Below are positions 20,372-31,719 of a stretch of 64,000 bases of DNA, piece by piece. The DNA lies in NCBI RefSeq assembly GCF_902713425.1, contig NC_081198.1, positions 21,497,188-21,561,187 of the forward strand. Reading direction: 5' to 3'. Under the pieces are notes generated by a model that worked only from the letters and a program-made list of their open reading frames with translations, made no database searches and had not been told where the DNA came from. A program made the position numbers and the translations under genes. Source of the stretch: Acipenser ruthenus (taxonomy: Eukaryota; Chordata; Actinopteri; Acipenseriformes; Acipenseridae). How positions within the stretch are numbered: position 1 is the stretch's first letter; every line of letters begins with the position of its first letter.

Positions 20372-20974
20372 GGCGACTTGGCCCTTGCCCGGGGCCCCCC
20401 AGCCCGGACGGCACAGGGGGATTCAAAGGTGGGTGCAAAATTTCAAGCACAAGCAGACCCCAAAAAAACGGGCTGCTGCTTCCAGAGGGGAAATGTGCAA
20501 TTTAAGCAGGATAAAACAAAACAAAGCAAAAACACACACATAACACCAAAAACAAAACATAAACTGGCGGAGTGCGTCTTACAATTAGTCATGCCAAGCT
20601 GCTATGCTGTGCAAGGTGCCTTTGGTAACTACAACTGTGCCTCGCTGGCTGGCTGGCTTGCTAAGAAGGTCCTGGCATAGGGACATGTTCCACCACACTT
20701 GTCTGGTTAGCTGCATGCTCCCAGGAAACAACCTGCTGCTGTCTACATCATCACCACATGTGAATAAAAGAAAGAAAGACAGCAAGAAAGAAAGAGAGAA
20801 AGAAAGAGAGAAAGAGAGAAAGAAAGAGAGAAAGAAAGAAAGAGAGAAAGAAAAAAAAAAGAAGTAAAACGGCGGGAAAACTTGCATCAACACTGGCACT
20901 CTCCCTCCAGCAGGGGTAGACAAAATGCTCACAGGAGAGATCCAGATCTGACTTTGACCAACGTTAGAGAAAGG

Positions 20975-21161
20975 TGTGCACCGTTCCCGGAGGTACTGCA
21001 ATACCGGGCCGATGCGTGGAGTGGACGGAGCAAGCCCCTGTTCCATCTCCCGATTCCAAAAATCAATTTAATATATGGTCCCCTGATAGGGGACGTATCA
21101 GATATTAAACTGATAAGAACAGATACTACACTTGATCTTAGCCAAAAGGCCGAGAAGCGAT
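20975..21161 (-). ncRNA. RNU2: U2 snRNA gene, copy 10
   Basis: RNA-coding part identical to consensus. The PSE has one change (TTGAAT to TTGAAT preceded by G in place of T: CCGTTGAAT). Confidence 0.94.
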
Positions 21162-21749
21162 GGCGACTTGGCCCTTGCCCGGGGCCCCCCAGCCCGGACG
21201 GCACAGGGGGATTCAACGGTGGGTGCAAAATTTCAAGCACAAGCAGACCCCAAAAAAACGGGCTGCTGCTTCCAGAGGGGAAATGTGCAATTTAAGCAGG
21301 AGAAAACAAAACAAAGCAAAAACACACACATAACACCAAAAACAAAACATAAACTGGCGGAGTGCGTCTTACAAATAGTCATGCCAAGCTGCTATGCTGT
21401 GCAAGGTGCCTTGGGTAACTACAACTGTGCCTCGCTGGCTGGCTGGCTTGCTAAGAAGGTCCTGGCATAGGGACATGTTCCACCACACTTGTCTGGTTAG
21501 CTGCATGCTCCCAGGAAACAACCTGCTGCTGTCTACATCATCACCACATGTGAATAAAAGAAAGAAAGACAGCAAGAAAGAAAGAGAGAAAGAAAGAGAG
21601 AAAGAGAGAAAGAAAGAGAGAAAGAAAAAAAAAAAGAAGTAAAACGGCGGGAAAACTTGCATCAACACTGGCACTCTCCCTCCAGCAGGGGTAGACAAAA
21701 TGCTCACAGGAGAGATCCAGATCTGACTTTGACCAACGTTAGAGAAAGG

Positions 21750-21883
21750 TGTGCACCGTTCCCGGAGGTACTGCAATACCGGGCCGATGCGTGGAGTGGA
21801 CGGAGCAAGCCCCTGTTCCATCTCCCGATTCCAAAAATCAATTTAATATATGGTCCCCTGATAGGGGACGTATCAGATATTAA
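21750..21883 (-). pseudogene. RNU2: U2 snRNA 3' fragment (nt 54-187) at the 3' end of LINE A3
   Basis: U2 sequence from TTAATATCTGATACG to the 3' end, with its 3' box. It is joined directly to the element end AAAAGAGTA. Confidence 0.93.
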
Positions 21884-22527
21884 TACTCTTTTATTGAGAT
21901 TTTACCTTTTTTTACATTTACACCCATTCGTTTTTTCATTCATTTTACATTTCTTTTAAAGATGACATTCATGCATACAGACATACATTTTGTTTTAAAA
22001 GCATTTAAAACACATTTAAAAACACCAAGACAATTGTGCTTTGTACATGGTTAAAACAGACACAGATTAAAATCAACATGAAAAAAACCTGTGCTGTTTT
22101 AAAAGTGACTGGAAAAAAAGAACCATCTATAAAAAACCAGTGCTTGTGAGGGCCGGGGAGTGCTCTCTAAAAAGGTTCAAAAGTGAACATAAAACTAGAT
22201 CTAAGACAGGGACAGGGGAAAAGGGACAGTGTATAAACAGTGAGTTAAAATTCTAAAATTTTAAAACACTTAAAATGTAACTTTTAATAGTTTACATTAA
22301 AAATCTTAAAGATACATAAAACAAAACAAAACAAAATCAAATAAAACATTCAAATTAAATCAAAGGTCCATAAAACTGAAACAAAAAGACTACATAAAAC
22401 CAGGGCACCGTTGAAAAACGGTCATGCCAGCTAAAAAGGGCGGAATGCTGGCATGACAAAATAAATAAAAGGCTTAGCGGTGCCCCGTAGTCCCGCTCCT
22501 AGGAGCTAGCGGTTCCAGTTTTTTCCT
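21884..22527 (-). other. 3' UTR of LINE A3
   Basis: AT-rich, about 640 bp. The inverted repeat GTCATGCCAGC/GCTGGCATGAC lies at 22421-22457. It has the subtype AAGGTTCAAAAGTG and CTAAGACAGGG, shared with A6. Confidence 0.75.
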
Positions 22528-25500
22528 TTATTCCATCTTCACGTCCTGAAGTCCGGCGATCCTCCACTCCGCGCAGGCCTTGTCCTTCCCGAGGGTCCGG
22601 ATGTCCAGAATTACAAAGTCCTTGATAAGAGTTTGTGCCCTTCTGGTCGTGGTGATAGTGTCTAGCTCCTGCTTGTGATAGACACAGACGTTACGGCCTT
22701 CCCACAGGATCTGCTTGACAACATTGATGACACGCCAAACGCACTTAGCTGTGCTGGTAGTGATTCCTCCCGCAGGCCCATAGAGCACAGTCTCAGCGGT
22801 CATCTTGGCCGTGTCAGCAAACCTGTTTAGGAAGACAGAGACAGAGAGCCAGACACTGCCAGCCACATCACACTCCCAGAAGATATGGGCTGGTGTTTCT
22901 CTCTTGCGGCACTTTGCATAGGGGCATGTTTCTACTTGGGCTAGTCCCCTCCTGAACATGAACGCTCGAGTGGGGAGTGCACTGTGGACGGTGTTCCATG
23001 CTATATCCTTCTGGACATTACTGAGGCAGCTGTGAGACACATTCTCCCAGATTTTTTGGCTTTGGGTGAGGGAGAAAGTAGCTACTTTTTCAATTTCCTG
23101 GGAACCGGCAAGATATTTAGTTACAGCCTTGTATTCCCAGGAGGCCAATTTTGCTTTATCTAAGCCCAATTTATATATAGTGTCCCTTAAGGTTCTATAA
23201 TACAATGGGGGGTCCCAGGAGTACGGCACGGTGTTATCAATAGTGCAGAGGCCCAAGGCCCTGAGACAGGTGGCAAAATAGAAACGATTCATGTAACATA
23301 CCTTCCTGTCCAGGGCCTGGATGTTCTTGATAGTTTGCGTGAGCCCCTGCACTCGGGTGAGCTGCACAACGTCCGGGACCCCCTTACCTCCCTTCTTGTC
23401 GGCTTTACTCAGGGTGGCTCGCTTTACCCTCTCCATCTTGCTGCCCCAGATAAAGCGGTGGATAATGCGGTCCACCACTTTTTTGGTGGTCCTGTCTGGG
23501 GGAAAGATTTTTCCTACATAAGAGAGGATGGGGAACAGTATAGACTTGGTTATTAATACTCTACCCGTCATTGTTAAGGATCTTGTGCTCCATCCGCCAA
23601 TCTTTTTACGGACCTGGTTAATGGCCGCCGTCCAGCTCTGGGCCCCCGAGCTATTGTTCTCGAAAATGAGGCCCAGAATCTTGATTTTGTCCTTTTTGAC
23701 AGGGTACATGTCCGACAGTTCCCTATCTACCTGCCAATTTTTAGACACGTAGACTTCGCTCTTGGACTTATTAATCACTGCCCCGGTCGCCGTGCAGTAC
23801 TTCTCAAGGATATTACTAATCCGAGGTACCGACGATGTGTTGGTGCAAATGAGTGACACATCGTCCATATATGCTGTTGTTTTGACCTGGACCCCGTTGG
23901 ATCCAGGCAGCTGGAAACCAGTTATATTGGTATCCCTACGAATTGCCTGCAGGAGGGGTTCAATGCACACGACATATAGCAGTGGGGATAGTGGGCAACC
24001 CTGTCTGACCCCTGACTGGATAGATATTTTACCAGTCAGGTGCCTGTTCACCAAGACTCGGGTACTAATGTTTGTATAGATGGTTTTAACCCACTCCCTA
24101 AGTCCAGGAGCGAATTTCATCTGGTCCATCACTTTGTACATATATTCATGGCTTACCCTATCGAACGCCTTCTCCTGGTCAAGGTTGAACAGGCAGAGGG
24201 GATGGTTCCGTTCTCTAGAATAAGCCAGAATGTCCCTTGTTAACATTAAAATATCCGTGATGGACCTCCCTGGGACGCCACAAGCCTGGTCAGGGCCAAT
24301 GACCAAAGGGAGGTGTACTTGTAGCCGGAGCATCAGAGCTTTGGCTAGTATCTTGTAATCCACGCAAAGGAGGCTGATTGGGCGCCAATTCCGTAGATCT
24401 TTAACTTCCCCTTTCTTATGAAGGAGAGTAATTACACTCTCCCGCATAGAAGGGCCCAACCGCTTCTCCCTGTAGACCGCTCTGTAGACCTCCGCTAAAT
24501 GGACTTTTAGTGTGTCCCAAAAAAGATGATAATACTCACCCGGGATGCCATCTGGACCTGGCGTCTTACCGGTGTTCATGGTCTTAACCGCCTGGGTGAG
24601 CTCCTCCAGCGTGAGTTCTGGGTCCTTCTCCTCCTCCTCGTCGTCCCGCACTGAGTCAGGCTCCAACTGGCTCAGGAACCACTCTATCAGGGTGTCATCT
24701 GTAGCTTTGATGTTATACAGGTCCCTATAGAAGTTCTCTACCACTTTTTTCACTCCCTCACTATCCTCTACTATCCTCCCCCTGCTGTCGAGCATGGAGG
24801 ACATCAAGTGCCGCTTCTCCCTCGTTTTCTGGAAGAATGAAGCGAGTACACTTTTCGTCTTCCTCCATTTTTTGCACTTTTGCATTGTGCATGACCTTTC
24901 GTTGTTCCTCCCTACAAAGCACTGAAAGATCTAGCTTGGTCTGGGCTATCTCGTCGCTTACAGGGAACCCCCGAAGCTGAAGCAGGCTCAGACGCTGGAG
25001 GGCAGCATTCAGGTGTTTATATTTGGCCCTCCTTTCTTTTGCTTTCCTCTTGCCTGCTGCTATGAAATAACCCTTAGTTCTCATTTTGACCATCTCCCAC
25101 CACTCTATAGGGGAGTTGAATAGGTCACGCAAAGTGGTCCACTCAACAAGCCTGCTCTTATAGGCTGCAGCTATGGAGGGGTCATCGAGTAAGGAGGTGT
25201 TTAATTTCCAAACCCCTGACCCCATCTGGGAGGTCTGAGGGACCTGCAATGTTACCTGCAGGAGCCTATGGTCAGAGAAGAAGACGGCCTGGGTGTCTAC
25301 TTCCGTCTTCGTAAGGGAGCTGGTATGCAGGACGAGATCTATACGGGAGAAGGAGGTCCCAGATGAGCTCACCCAGGTAAAGGGAGGCACCAGGTCCTTA
25401 CCTGCATCACACAGGGAGAAATCAGATATTACGGAGGACAAGACTCTACTAGAGCGGTCGTTGCCTGGCCTGCTCCGGTCTACGTCCCTCAGAGCACAAT

Positions 25501-25972
25501 TGAAGTCACCTGATACGATGACGGGTACGTTCTCCAGCAGGAGTGGACGCAGCTGTGGAAAAAATTGAACTCTTTCGTTTTGGTTAGTGGGTGCGTAGAC
25601 ATTGACCAGTCTGAGGGGAGTGTTGTTGTATGTCACATCCACGCTCAGAATTCTACCAGGTTCTACCTCCCTGCTGCTGCGGGAGGTAATAAATGGGTTT
25701 TTAAACAGGATACCTACTCCGTCGGCTCTGGCTATGTTGGAGCCCGACCAGAAGGAGTCCCCCAGGGTCCAACTCTCCTTCAGGTCCCTATAATCAGGGC
25801 TCGACGAAATACCACACTCCTGCAGAAAGATGAGATCTGCTTTCAAGTTAGCTAGATAGTTTAGTACATCAAATCTTTTTTGTGTCTCCCTGATGCTCCT
25901 GACATTAACAGACACACATATCAGGGCCATCAGGGTAGCTAACAAGAAAAGGAGTCGCTGCGTCCACCCCAT
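22528..25972 (-). pseudogene. ORF2 of LINE A3 (APE-RT), one frameshift
   Basis: Same domain order as the intact A4 copy. A single extra T at about 24838 (AAGAATGAAG for AAGAAGAAG) breaks the frame between the endonuclease and the RT, leaving open pieces 24761-25972 and 22528-24885. The N-terminal piece holds the complete endonuclease domain, the C-terminal one the complete RT and zinc motif. No other damage is visible. One base separates it from a normal copy, so either a recent mutation or a sequencing error is possible. Confidence 0.9.
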
Positions 25973-25977
25973 AGCGA

Positions 25978-27924
25978 CTATGATTGGGAGGTCGGGACAC
26001 TCTTCCTACTCTTAGCTCTACGCTTGCTTCGAGGGGGCTTGGGCTTATTTGCAACTCCCATCACCCCTGAGAAGGTACTCACTGCTGCCTCGTCCAAGAA
26101 GGCACCGTCTTTATATGCACAGTACGTGGAGTTGTTGGGGCTATTCAACTCCCCACAAGGTAAGTCTGGTGGAACTTGCTCAGGGCCCCTCGGAACGTGT
26201 GGGTCAGCTTTGTCCTGGGGGGGGGTTATGACAGACAGCATTCTTTGGCTGTTACCGTCTGTTGAATTGGAGCTGTTAGCAGACTTCTGGCTTACCGCGT
26301 CCAGGGGTATTCCCATGTCCTCCAGTGCTGTATCTAGGAGGACCTCTAGGGGGCCCCTGGTTTTGCCCATACAAGGGAGGGGGTCAAGGATGCTTTGAAG
26401 GGAGGCCCTTCGCTTGAAGAGGGTCATTGCTACAGAGGTACTGCTGGTCAGGGAAGGTGTTGACCCCGACCTCTCCCTCGGTGCATTAGTGAACACCTCT
26501 TCTGCGAGGTGTGCTAGGGTTTGTGCCAACGACTGGGAAGGCTGGCTGGGGATGCCCTGGCTGGCTGCTACCTGCCCACTAGGCGGCAGTGTAGCCGTCC
26601 CACTCGCCTCCGTCTCTGCCTGCGAGGGCAAGACTGGGGACTTTGTGTGGACATTATCTGGTTTTGGATCTATGGGGGCCACCTGCAACTTGCTGTCTTT
26701 GATCTTGGTCTTCTTTCTTTTCCCCCCCTCGTCTCTACCCTTTCTTTTCCCCACCCTCTGCTGGTTCTTCACTCCCTTCCCCTCCTTCTCACTCTCACTT
26801 TCACTGTCGCTTTCGCTTTCCTCCCCCACGGACTCAATCCTTATGGCGTCATAACGAGAGCCGAGGGGGTGTGCTGGCGCTGAGAGGGCCCTACTCAGGG
26901 GGGGGCCGCTGCTGGGTCCGGGCTCCCTCCCTGCCTCGTGTTCTGTATCAGAGGAGCTACTGGAGGAGCTAGTGGAGTAGCTGTTGTACTCTCTCTCTGG
27001 GCTGGGGGAAGGGGTCCTCGTAAAACGGGACATGTCTCGGGGGCGGGGGGGTGAGGGGGGTGCTGGTGATGATGGTGGTGCTGGAGTCTGGGTTTTGGAT
27101 ACTGTTGGTGGTGATGTGGACTGATCTTTGTTACTTGCTCCCTCTTCCTGCTCAGGCCTAGGCTTGTTCGTATTTGCCTTGCTGGCTCTGGCCATGTTGG
27201 CATAGGAAGAGGGGCAGTCCTTAAACAGGTGCCCCTTCTTTCCACACAAATTGCACTGCCTCTCTTCTCTGCAGTGGCTGTTCTCGTGGGGGGCGCCGCA
27301 GTTCCTGCACTTGACTACAGTACATGCGGCCGCCAGGTGTCCTAATTCCCCACATTTCCTGCAGAGTTTTGGCATCCCATTATAGAATACCAGCCCTCTG
27401 TTGGGCCCTAACACTATGGAGTTTGGAATGTGGCGGACGCCTCCAATGCCCGATGGATCAACATTGAGGCGTACCAGCCACTTTCTGGCTCCTGTCCAAA
27501 CCCCATCTTCATCTGTAATTTTCCTCCCTTCTGATGACACCCTCCCATAGCGGTTAAGCCATGTTGTAATATCATAGTCGCTAACAGCCTCATTGAAAAA
27601 TTGGACAGTAACAACTTTCATTTCTCTGTCTGTCAGTGCATCCACACAAAATTCTTTGTATGGAGCGAGATATTTATTCTCCCCCCAAAAGGACCACATT
27701 TCTTGTAACTTTTGGGGGTTCCTAAAACTGACCTCAAACACTTCCTTAAGCCCTGGCAATTTCACCAAACAATTCAAGTCAGAAGGGGAAAAACCCATAC
27801 CCCTCTGAAGAATGGTCCGGCTGAACTCCAGTCTCGTCAGTCCTGGTTCCGTTTCCTCTTGCTGGGTCCTTGTGAAGCGCACTGCATTGTGCCTCCTGGT
27901 CTCCTGGGTTGGCCGGAACGCCAT
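25978..27924 (-). CDS. ORF1 of LINE A3: zinc-knuckle RNA-binding protein, intact
   Basis: 648 residues. The N-terminal domain is followed by knuckles C188-X2-C191-X4-H196-X4-C201, C206-X2-C209-X3-H213-X4-C218 and C224-X2-C227-X4-H232-X4-C237. Next come a Pro/Ser-rich linker (about 255-345, with a run of Ser), an acidic Ser/Asp/Glu stretch near 365-385, a Lys/Arg patch near 400, and a basic C-terminus (SKRRAKSRKS). Likely a nucleic-acid chaperone of the LINE RNP (family knowledge). The stop TAG is 5 nt before the ORF2 ATG, so ORF2 is probably translated by reinitiation. A G9 run at about 26217-26225 must be exact for the frame. Confidence 0.93.
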   Translation of the reverse strand: MAFRPTQETRRHNAVRFTRTQQEETEPGLTRLEFSRTILQRGMGFSPSDLNCLVKLPGLKEVFEVSFRNPQKLQEMWSFWGENKYLAPYKEFCVDALTDREMKVVTVQFFNEAVSDYDITTWLNRYGRVSSEGRKITDEDGVWTGARKWLVRLNVDPSGIGGVRHIPNSIVLGPNRGLVFYNGMPKLCRKCGELGHLAAACTVVKCRNCGAPHENSHCREERQCNLCGKKGHLFKDCPSSYANMARASKANTNKPRPEQEEGASNKDQSTSPPTVSKTQTPAPPSSPAPPSPPRPRDMSRFTRTPSPSPEREYNSYSTSSSSSSSDTEHEAGREPGPSSGPPLSRALSAPAHPLGSRYDAIRIESVGEESESDSESESEKEGKGVKNQQRVGKRKGRDEGGKRKKTKIKDSKLQVAPIDPKPDNVHTKSPVLPSQAETEASGTATLPPSGQVAASQGIPSQPSQSLAQTLAHLAEEVFTNAPRERSGSTPSLTSSTSVAMTLFKRRASLQSILDPLPCMGKTRGPLEVLLDTALEDMGIPLDAVSQKSANSSNSTDGNSQRMLSVITPPQDKADPHVPRGPEQVPPDLPCGELNSPNNSTYCAYKDGAFLDEAAVSTFSGVMGVANKPKPPRSKRRAKSRKSVPTSQS

Positions 27925-28658
27925 CCTTCAGCTGGCTCCTCCGATTGGGGTGGGAGAAGCCTCTGGACGTCCGGGTTGTCTCTCTCTACGGAAAAGAGAC
28001 AACGTAAGCAGCAAATCTGGGCAGTTGAAGGAACTATTACTTTAGTCCCTGAGGAGATGGTCGCCTCGCAAGAGGGACCCCCTCCCCAGGTGAACGGTGT
28101 CCTTCCCTGGCGGAGTAGGGGGCGCTGCTTGGCACTGAGACCACGTAGGAAGAATCGTGGCTGTGACGCCTCCTCGGGGTCCGGGGCCGCCCTCTGCTCC
28201 TCCCAGATGGCGCCCTCTGCTGGGCGCCTGCTGCTCTCTCAGTCTGGATCTCGATTACAATCAAGGGCTGGGGATGAGGTCGTCTAGGTCATCAAAGGGT
28301 CCTCAAAGGTCGTCTGGATGGTAGGTCCTCCTTCTCTCTAACTCCAGGAACGTCTGGAAAAGCCGGAACCGCCTGAAAAAGAAAAAAACTGGAACCGCCT
28401 GAAAAAGAAAAAACTGCTCTCAACAGTCAACAAAATCTTGAAAGACCCTCGGCCTGGATTGGGCAAGCCAAAACCAGACTGAGCATTAGTCTTCCAAAAA
28501 GTTGCCGAGCTGAAGAAAGCCAGTCAAAAATAAAAAAAAATTCTGTTCCTCCTCACCCGAACAAACCTCTCACAGACCCTCGGAGGGAGCGGGCAATGCC
28601 ACTACCCTCTAAGCCTTAGTCTTAGAAAGATTTATTCGAACTGAAGAGAAGCCAGAGT
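27925..28658 (-). other. 5' UTR of LINE A3 with U5-like head
   Basis: The same leader as in A1. The U5-like head lies at 28625-28658 and starts at U5 nt 3 (ACTCTGGCTTCTCTTCAG), so two bases shorter than in A4-A7. Confidence 0.75.
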
Positions 28659-28688
28659 GATATTAAGATATTAGATATTAAACTGATC
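28659..28688 (-). other. Target-derived filler at the 5' junction of LINE A3
   Basis: About 30 nt that are neither element nor contiguous U2. On the gene strand it reads as overlapping short copies of ATCAGTTTAATATCT, AATATCT and TAATATC, all taken from U2 nt 48-62. Such patches are known from LINE 5' junctions when the cDNA end slips or switches template on the target. Confidence 0.8.
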
Positions 28689-28742
28689 AACTGATAAGAA
28701 CAGATACTACACTTGATCTTAGCCAAAAGGCCGAGTAGCGAT
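28689..28742 (-). pseudogene. RNU2: U2 snRNA 5' fragment (nt 1-54) at the 5' end of LINE A3
   Basis: U2 5' part with promoter, carrying one change near the 5' end (CTACTCGG for CTTCTCGG). Confidence 0.9.
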
Positions 28743-29357
28743 GGCGACTTGGCCCTTGCCCGGGGCCCCCCAGCCCGGACGGCACAGGGGGATTCAAAGG
28801 TGGGTGCAAAATTCCAAGCACAAGCAGACCCCCAAAAAACGGGCTGCTGCTTCCAGAGGGGAAATGTGCAATTTAAGCAGGAGAAAACAAAACAAAGCAA
28901 AAACACACACATAACACCAAAAACAAAACATAAACTGGCGGAGTGCGTCTTACAAATAGTCATGCCAAGCTGCTATGCTGTGCAAGGTGCCTTGGGTAAC
29001 TACAACTGTGCCTCGCTGGCTGGCTGGCTTGCTAAGAAGGTCCTGGCATAGGGACATGTTCCACCACACTTGTCTGGTTAGCTGCATGCTCCCAGGAAAC
29101 AACCTGCTGCTGTCTACATCATCACCACATGTGAATAAAAGAAAGAAAGACAGCAAGAAAGAAAGAGAGAAAGAAAGAGAGAAAGAGAGAAAGAAAGAGA
29201 GAAAGAAAGAAAGAGAGAAAGAAAGAGAGAAAGAAAAAAAAAAGAAGTAAAACGGCGGGAAAACTTGCATCAACACTGGCACTCTCCCTCCAGCAGGGGT
29301 AGACAAAATGCTCACAGGAGAGATCCAGATCTGACTTTGACCAACGTTAGAGAAAGG

Positions 29358-29544
29358 TGTGCACCGTTCCCGGAGGTACTGCAATACCGGGCCGATGCGT
29401 GGAGTGGACGGAGCAAGCCCCTGTTCCATCTCCCGATTCCAAAAATCAATTTAATATATGGTCCCCTGATAGGGGACGTATCAGATATTAAACTGATAAG
29501 AACAGATACTACACTTGATCTTAGCCAAAAGGCCGAGAAGCGAT
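29358..29544 (-). ncRNA. RNU2: U2 snRNA gene, copy 11
   Basis: Complete, identical to the array consensus. Confidence 0.95.
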
Positions 29545-30146
29545 GGCGACTTGGCCCTTGCCCGGGGCCCCCCAGCCCGGACGGCACAGGGGGATTCAAA
29601 GGTGGGTGCAAAATTTCAAGCACAAGCAGACCCCAAAAAAACGGGCTGCTGCTTCCAGAGGGGAAATGTGCAATTTAAGCAGGAGAAAACAAAACAAAGC
29701 AAAAACACACACATAACACCAAAAACAAAACATAAACTGGCGGAGTGCGTCTTACAAATAGTCATGCCAAGCTGCTATGCTGTGCAAGGTGCCTTGGGTA
29801 ACTACAACTGTGCCTCGCTGGCTGGCTGGCTTGCTAAGAAGGTCCTGGCATAGGGACATGTTCCACCACACTTGTCTGGTTAGCTGCATGCTCCCAGGAA
29901 ACAACCTGCTGCTGCCTACATCATCACCACATGTGAATAAAAGAAAGAAAGACAGCAAGAAAGAAAGAGAGAAAGAAAGAGAGAAAGAGAGAAAGAAAGA
30001 GAGAAAGAAAGAAAGAGAGAAAGAAAAAAAAAGAAGTAAAACGGCGGGAAAACTTGCATCAACACTGGCACTCTCCCTCCAGCAGGGGTAGACAAAATGC
30101 TCACAGGAGAGATCCAGATCTGACTTTGACCAACGTTAGAGAAAGG

Positions 30147-30333
30147 TGTGCACCGTTCCCGGAGGTACTGCAATACCGGGCCGATGCGTGGAGTGGACGG
30201 AGCAAGCCCCTGTGCCATCTCCCGATTCCAAAAATCAATTTAATATATGGTCCCCTGATAGGGGACGTATCAGATATTAAACTGATAAGAACAGATACTA
30301 CACTTGATCTTAGCCAAAAGGCCGAGAAGCGAT
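30147..30333 (-). ncRNA. RNU2: U2 snRNA gene, copy 12
   Basis: Complete, with one change: A120 to C, just downstream of the Sm site. Confidence 0.92.
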
Positions 30334-30948
30334 GGCGACTTGGCCCTTGCCCGGGGCCCCCCAGCCCGGACGGCACAGGGGGATTCAAAGGTGGGTGCAA
30401 AATTCCAAGCACAAGCAGACCCCCAAAAAACGGGCTGCTGCTTCCAGAGGGGAAATGTGCAATTTAAGCAGGAGAAAACAAAACAAAGCAAAAACACACA
30501 CATAACACCAAAAACAAAACATAAACTGGCGGAGTGCGTCTTACAAATAGTCATGCCAAGCTGCTATGCTGTGCAAGGTGCCTTGGGTAACTACAACTGT
30601 GCCTCGCTGGCTGGCTGGCTTGCTAAGAAGGTCCTGGCATAGGGACATGTTCCACCACACTTGTCTGGTTAGCTGCATGCTCCCAGGAAACAACCTGCTG
30701 CTGTCTACATCATCACCACATGTGAATAAAAGAAAGAAAGACAGCAAGAAAGAAAGAGAGAAAGAAAGAGAGAAAGAGAGAAAGAAAGAGAGAAAGAAAG
30801 AAAGAGAGAAAGAAAGAGAGAAAGAAAAAAAAAAGAAGTAAAACGGCGGGAAAACTTGCATCAACACTGGCACTCTCCCTCCAGCAGGGGTAGACAAAAT
30901 GCTCACAGGAGAGATCCAGATCTGACTTTGACCAACGTTAGAGAAAGG

Positions 30949-31082
30949 TGTGCACCGTTCCCGGAGGTACTGCAATACCGGGCCGATGCGTGGAGTGGAC
31001 GGAGCAAGCCCCTGTTCCATCTCCCGATTCCAAAAATCAATTTAATATATGGTCCCCTGATAGGGGACGTATCAGATATTAA
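30949..31082 (-). pseudogene. RNU2: U2 snRNA 3' fragment (nt 54-187) at the 3' end of LINE A4
   Basis: The same 3' junction as in A3 (TTAATATCTGATACG after AAAAGAGTA). U2 nt 1-53 of this gene are not found on the other side of A4, where the flank is rearranged. Confidence 0.92.
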
Positions 31083-31719
31083 TACTCTTTTATTGAGATT
31101 TTACATTTTTTACATTTACACCCATTCGTTTTTTCCTTCATTTTACATTTCTTTTTAAAGATGACATTCATGCATACAGACATACATTTTGTTTTAAAAG
31201 CATTTAAAATACATTTAAAAACACCAAGACAATTGTGCTTTGTACATGGTTAAAACAGACACAGATTAAAATCAACATGAAAAAAACCTGTGCTGTTTTA
31301 AAAGTGACTGGAAAAAAAGAACCATCTATAAAAAACCAGTGCTTGTGAGGGCCGGGGAGTGCTCTCTAAAAAAGTGAACATAAAACTAGATCTAAAACAG
31401 GGACAGGGGAAAAGGGACAGTGTATAAAACAGTGCGTTAAAATTCTAAAATTTTAAAACACTTAAAATGTAACTTTTAATAGTTTACATTAAAAATCTTA
31501 AAGATACATAAAACAAAACAAAACAAAATCAAATAAAACATTCAAATTAAATCAAAGGTCCATAAAACTGAAACAAAAAGACTACATAAAACCAGGGCAC
31601 CGTTGAAAAACGGTCATGCCAGCTAAAAAGGGCGGAATGCTGGCATGACAAAATAAATAAAAGGCTTAGCGGTGCCCCGTAGTCCCGCTCCTAGGAGCTA
31701 GCGGTTCCAGTTTTTTCCT
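31083..31719 (-). other. 3' UTR of LINE A4 with paired hairpins
   Basis: AT-rich, about 640 bp. The 11-bp perfect inverted repeat is at 31613-31649, and next to it ACCGTT/AACGGT forms a short hairpin. It ends with AATAAAAGAGTA. In tailless LINEs the RT recognises 3' UTR structure, so these hairpins are the best candidates for that signal (inference). Subtype without TTCAAAAG, as in A2. Confidence 0.75.

Larger units (their letters stand above)
14111..21883 (-). repeat. U2 tandem array block 2 (nine complete genes)
   Basis: The longest uninterrupted run of U2 units in the window. Start-to-start distances are about 779, 789, 781, 781, 776, 789, 770, 762 and 790 bp. Most of the difference comes from the GA/GAAA microsatellite. 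Spacer subtypes are visible: AAAATTCCAAGC with ACCCCCAAAAAACGG in the left units, and AAAATTTCAAGC with ACCCCAAAAAAACGG from about 19680 on, so neighbours are more alike than distant units. Each spacer holds only the snRNA control elements. Confidence 0.95.
21884..28658 (-). mobile_element. LINE A3: full-length family A element
   Basis: 6.78 kb with 3' UTR, ORF2 (one frameshift), intact ORF1 and the complete 5' UTR with the U5-like head. It is inserted at U2 nt 54-64, the site also implied by A1. At its 5' side, short repeated pieces of the target lie between element and U2 (28659-28688). The 3' end has no poly(A). It is nearly identical to A2, A4, A5 and A6, so all insertions are young. Confidence 0.94.
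28689..31082 (-). repeat. U2 tandem array block 3 (two complete genes)
   Basis: Between A3 and A4: a U2 5' fragment, two complete genes 789 bp apart and a U2 3' fragment, with ordinary spacers. Confidence 0.95.
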
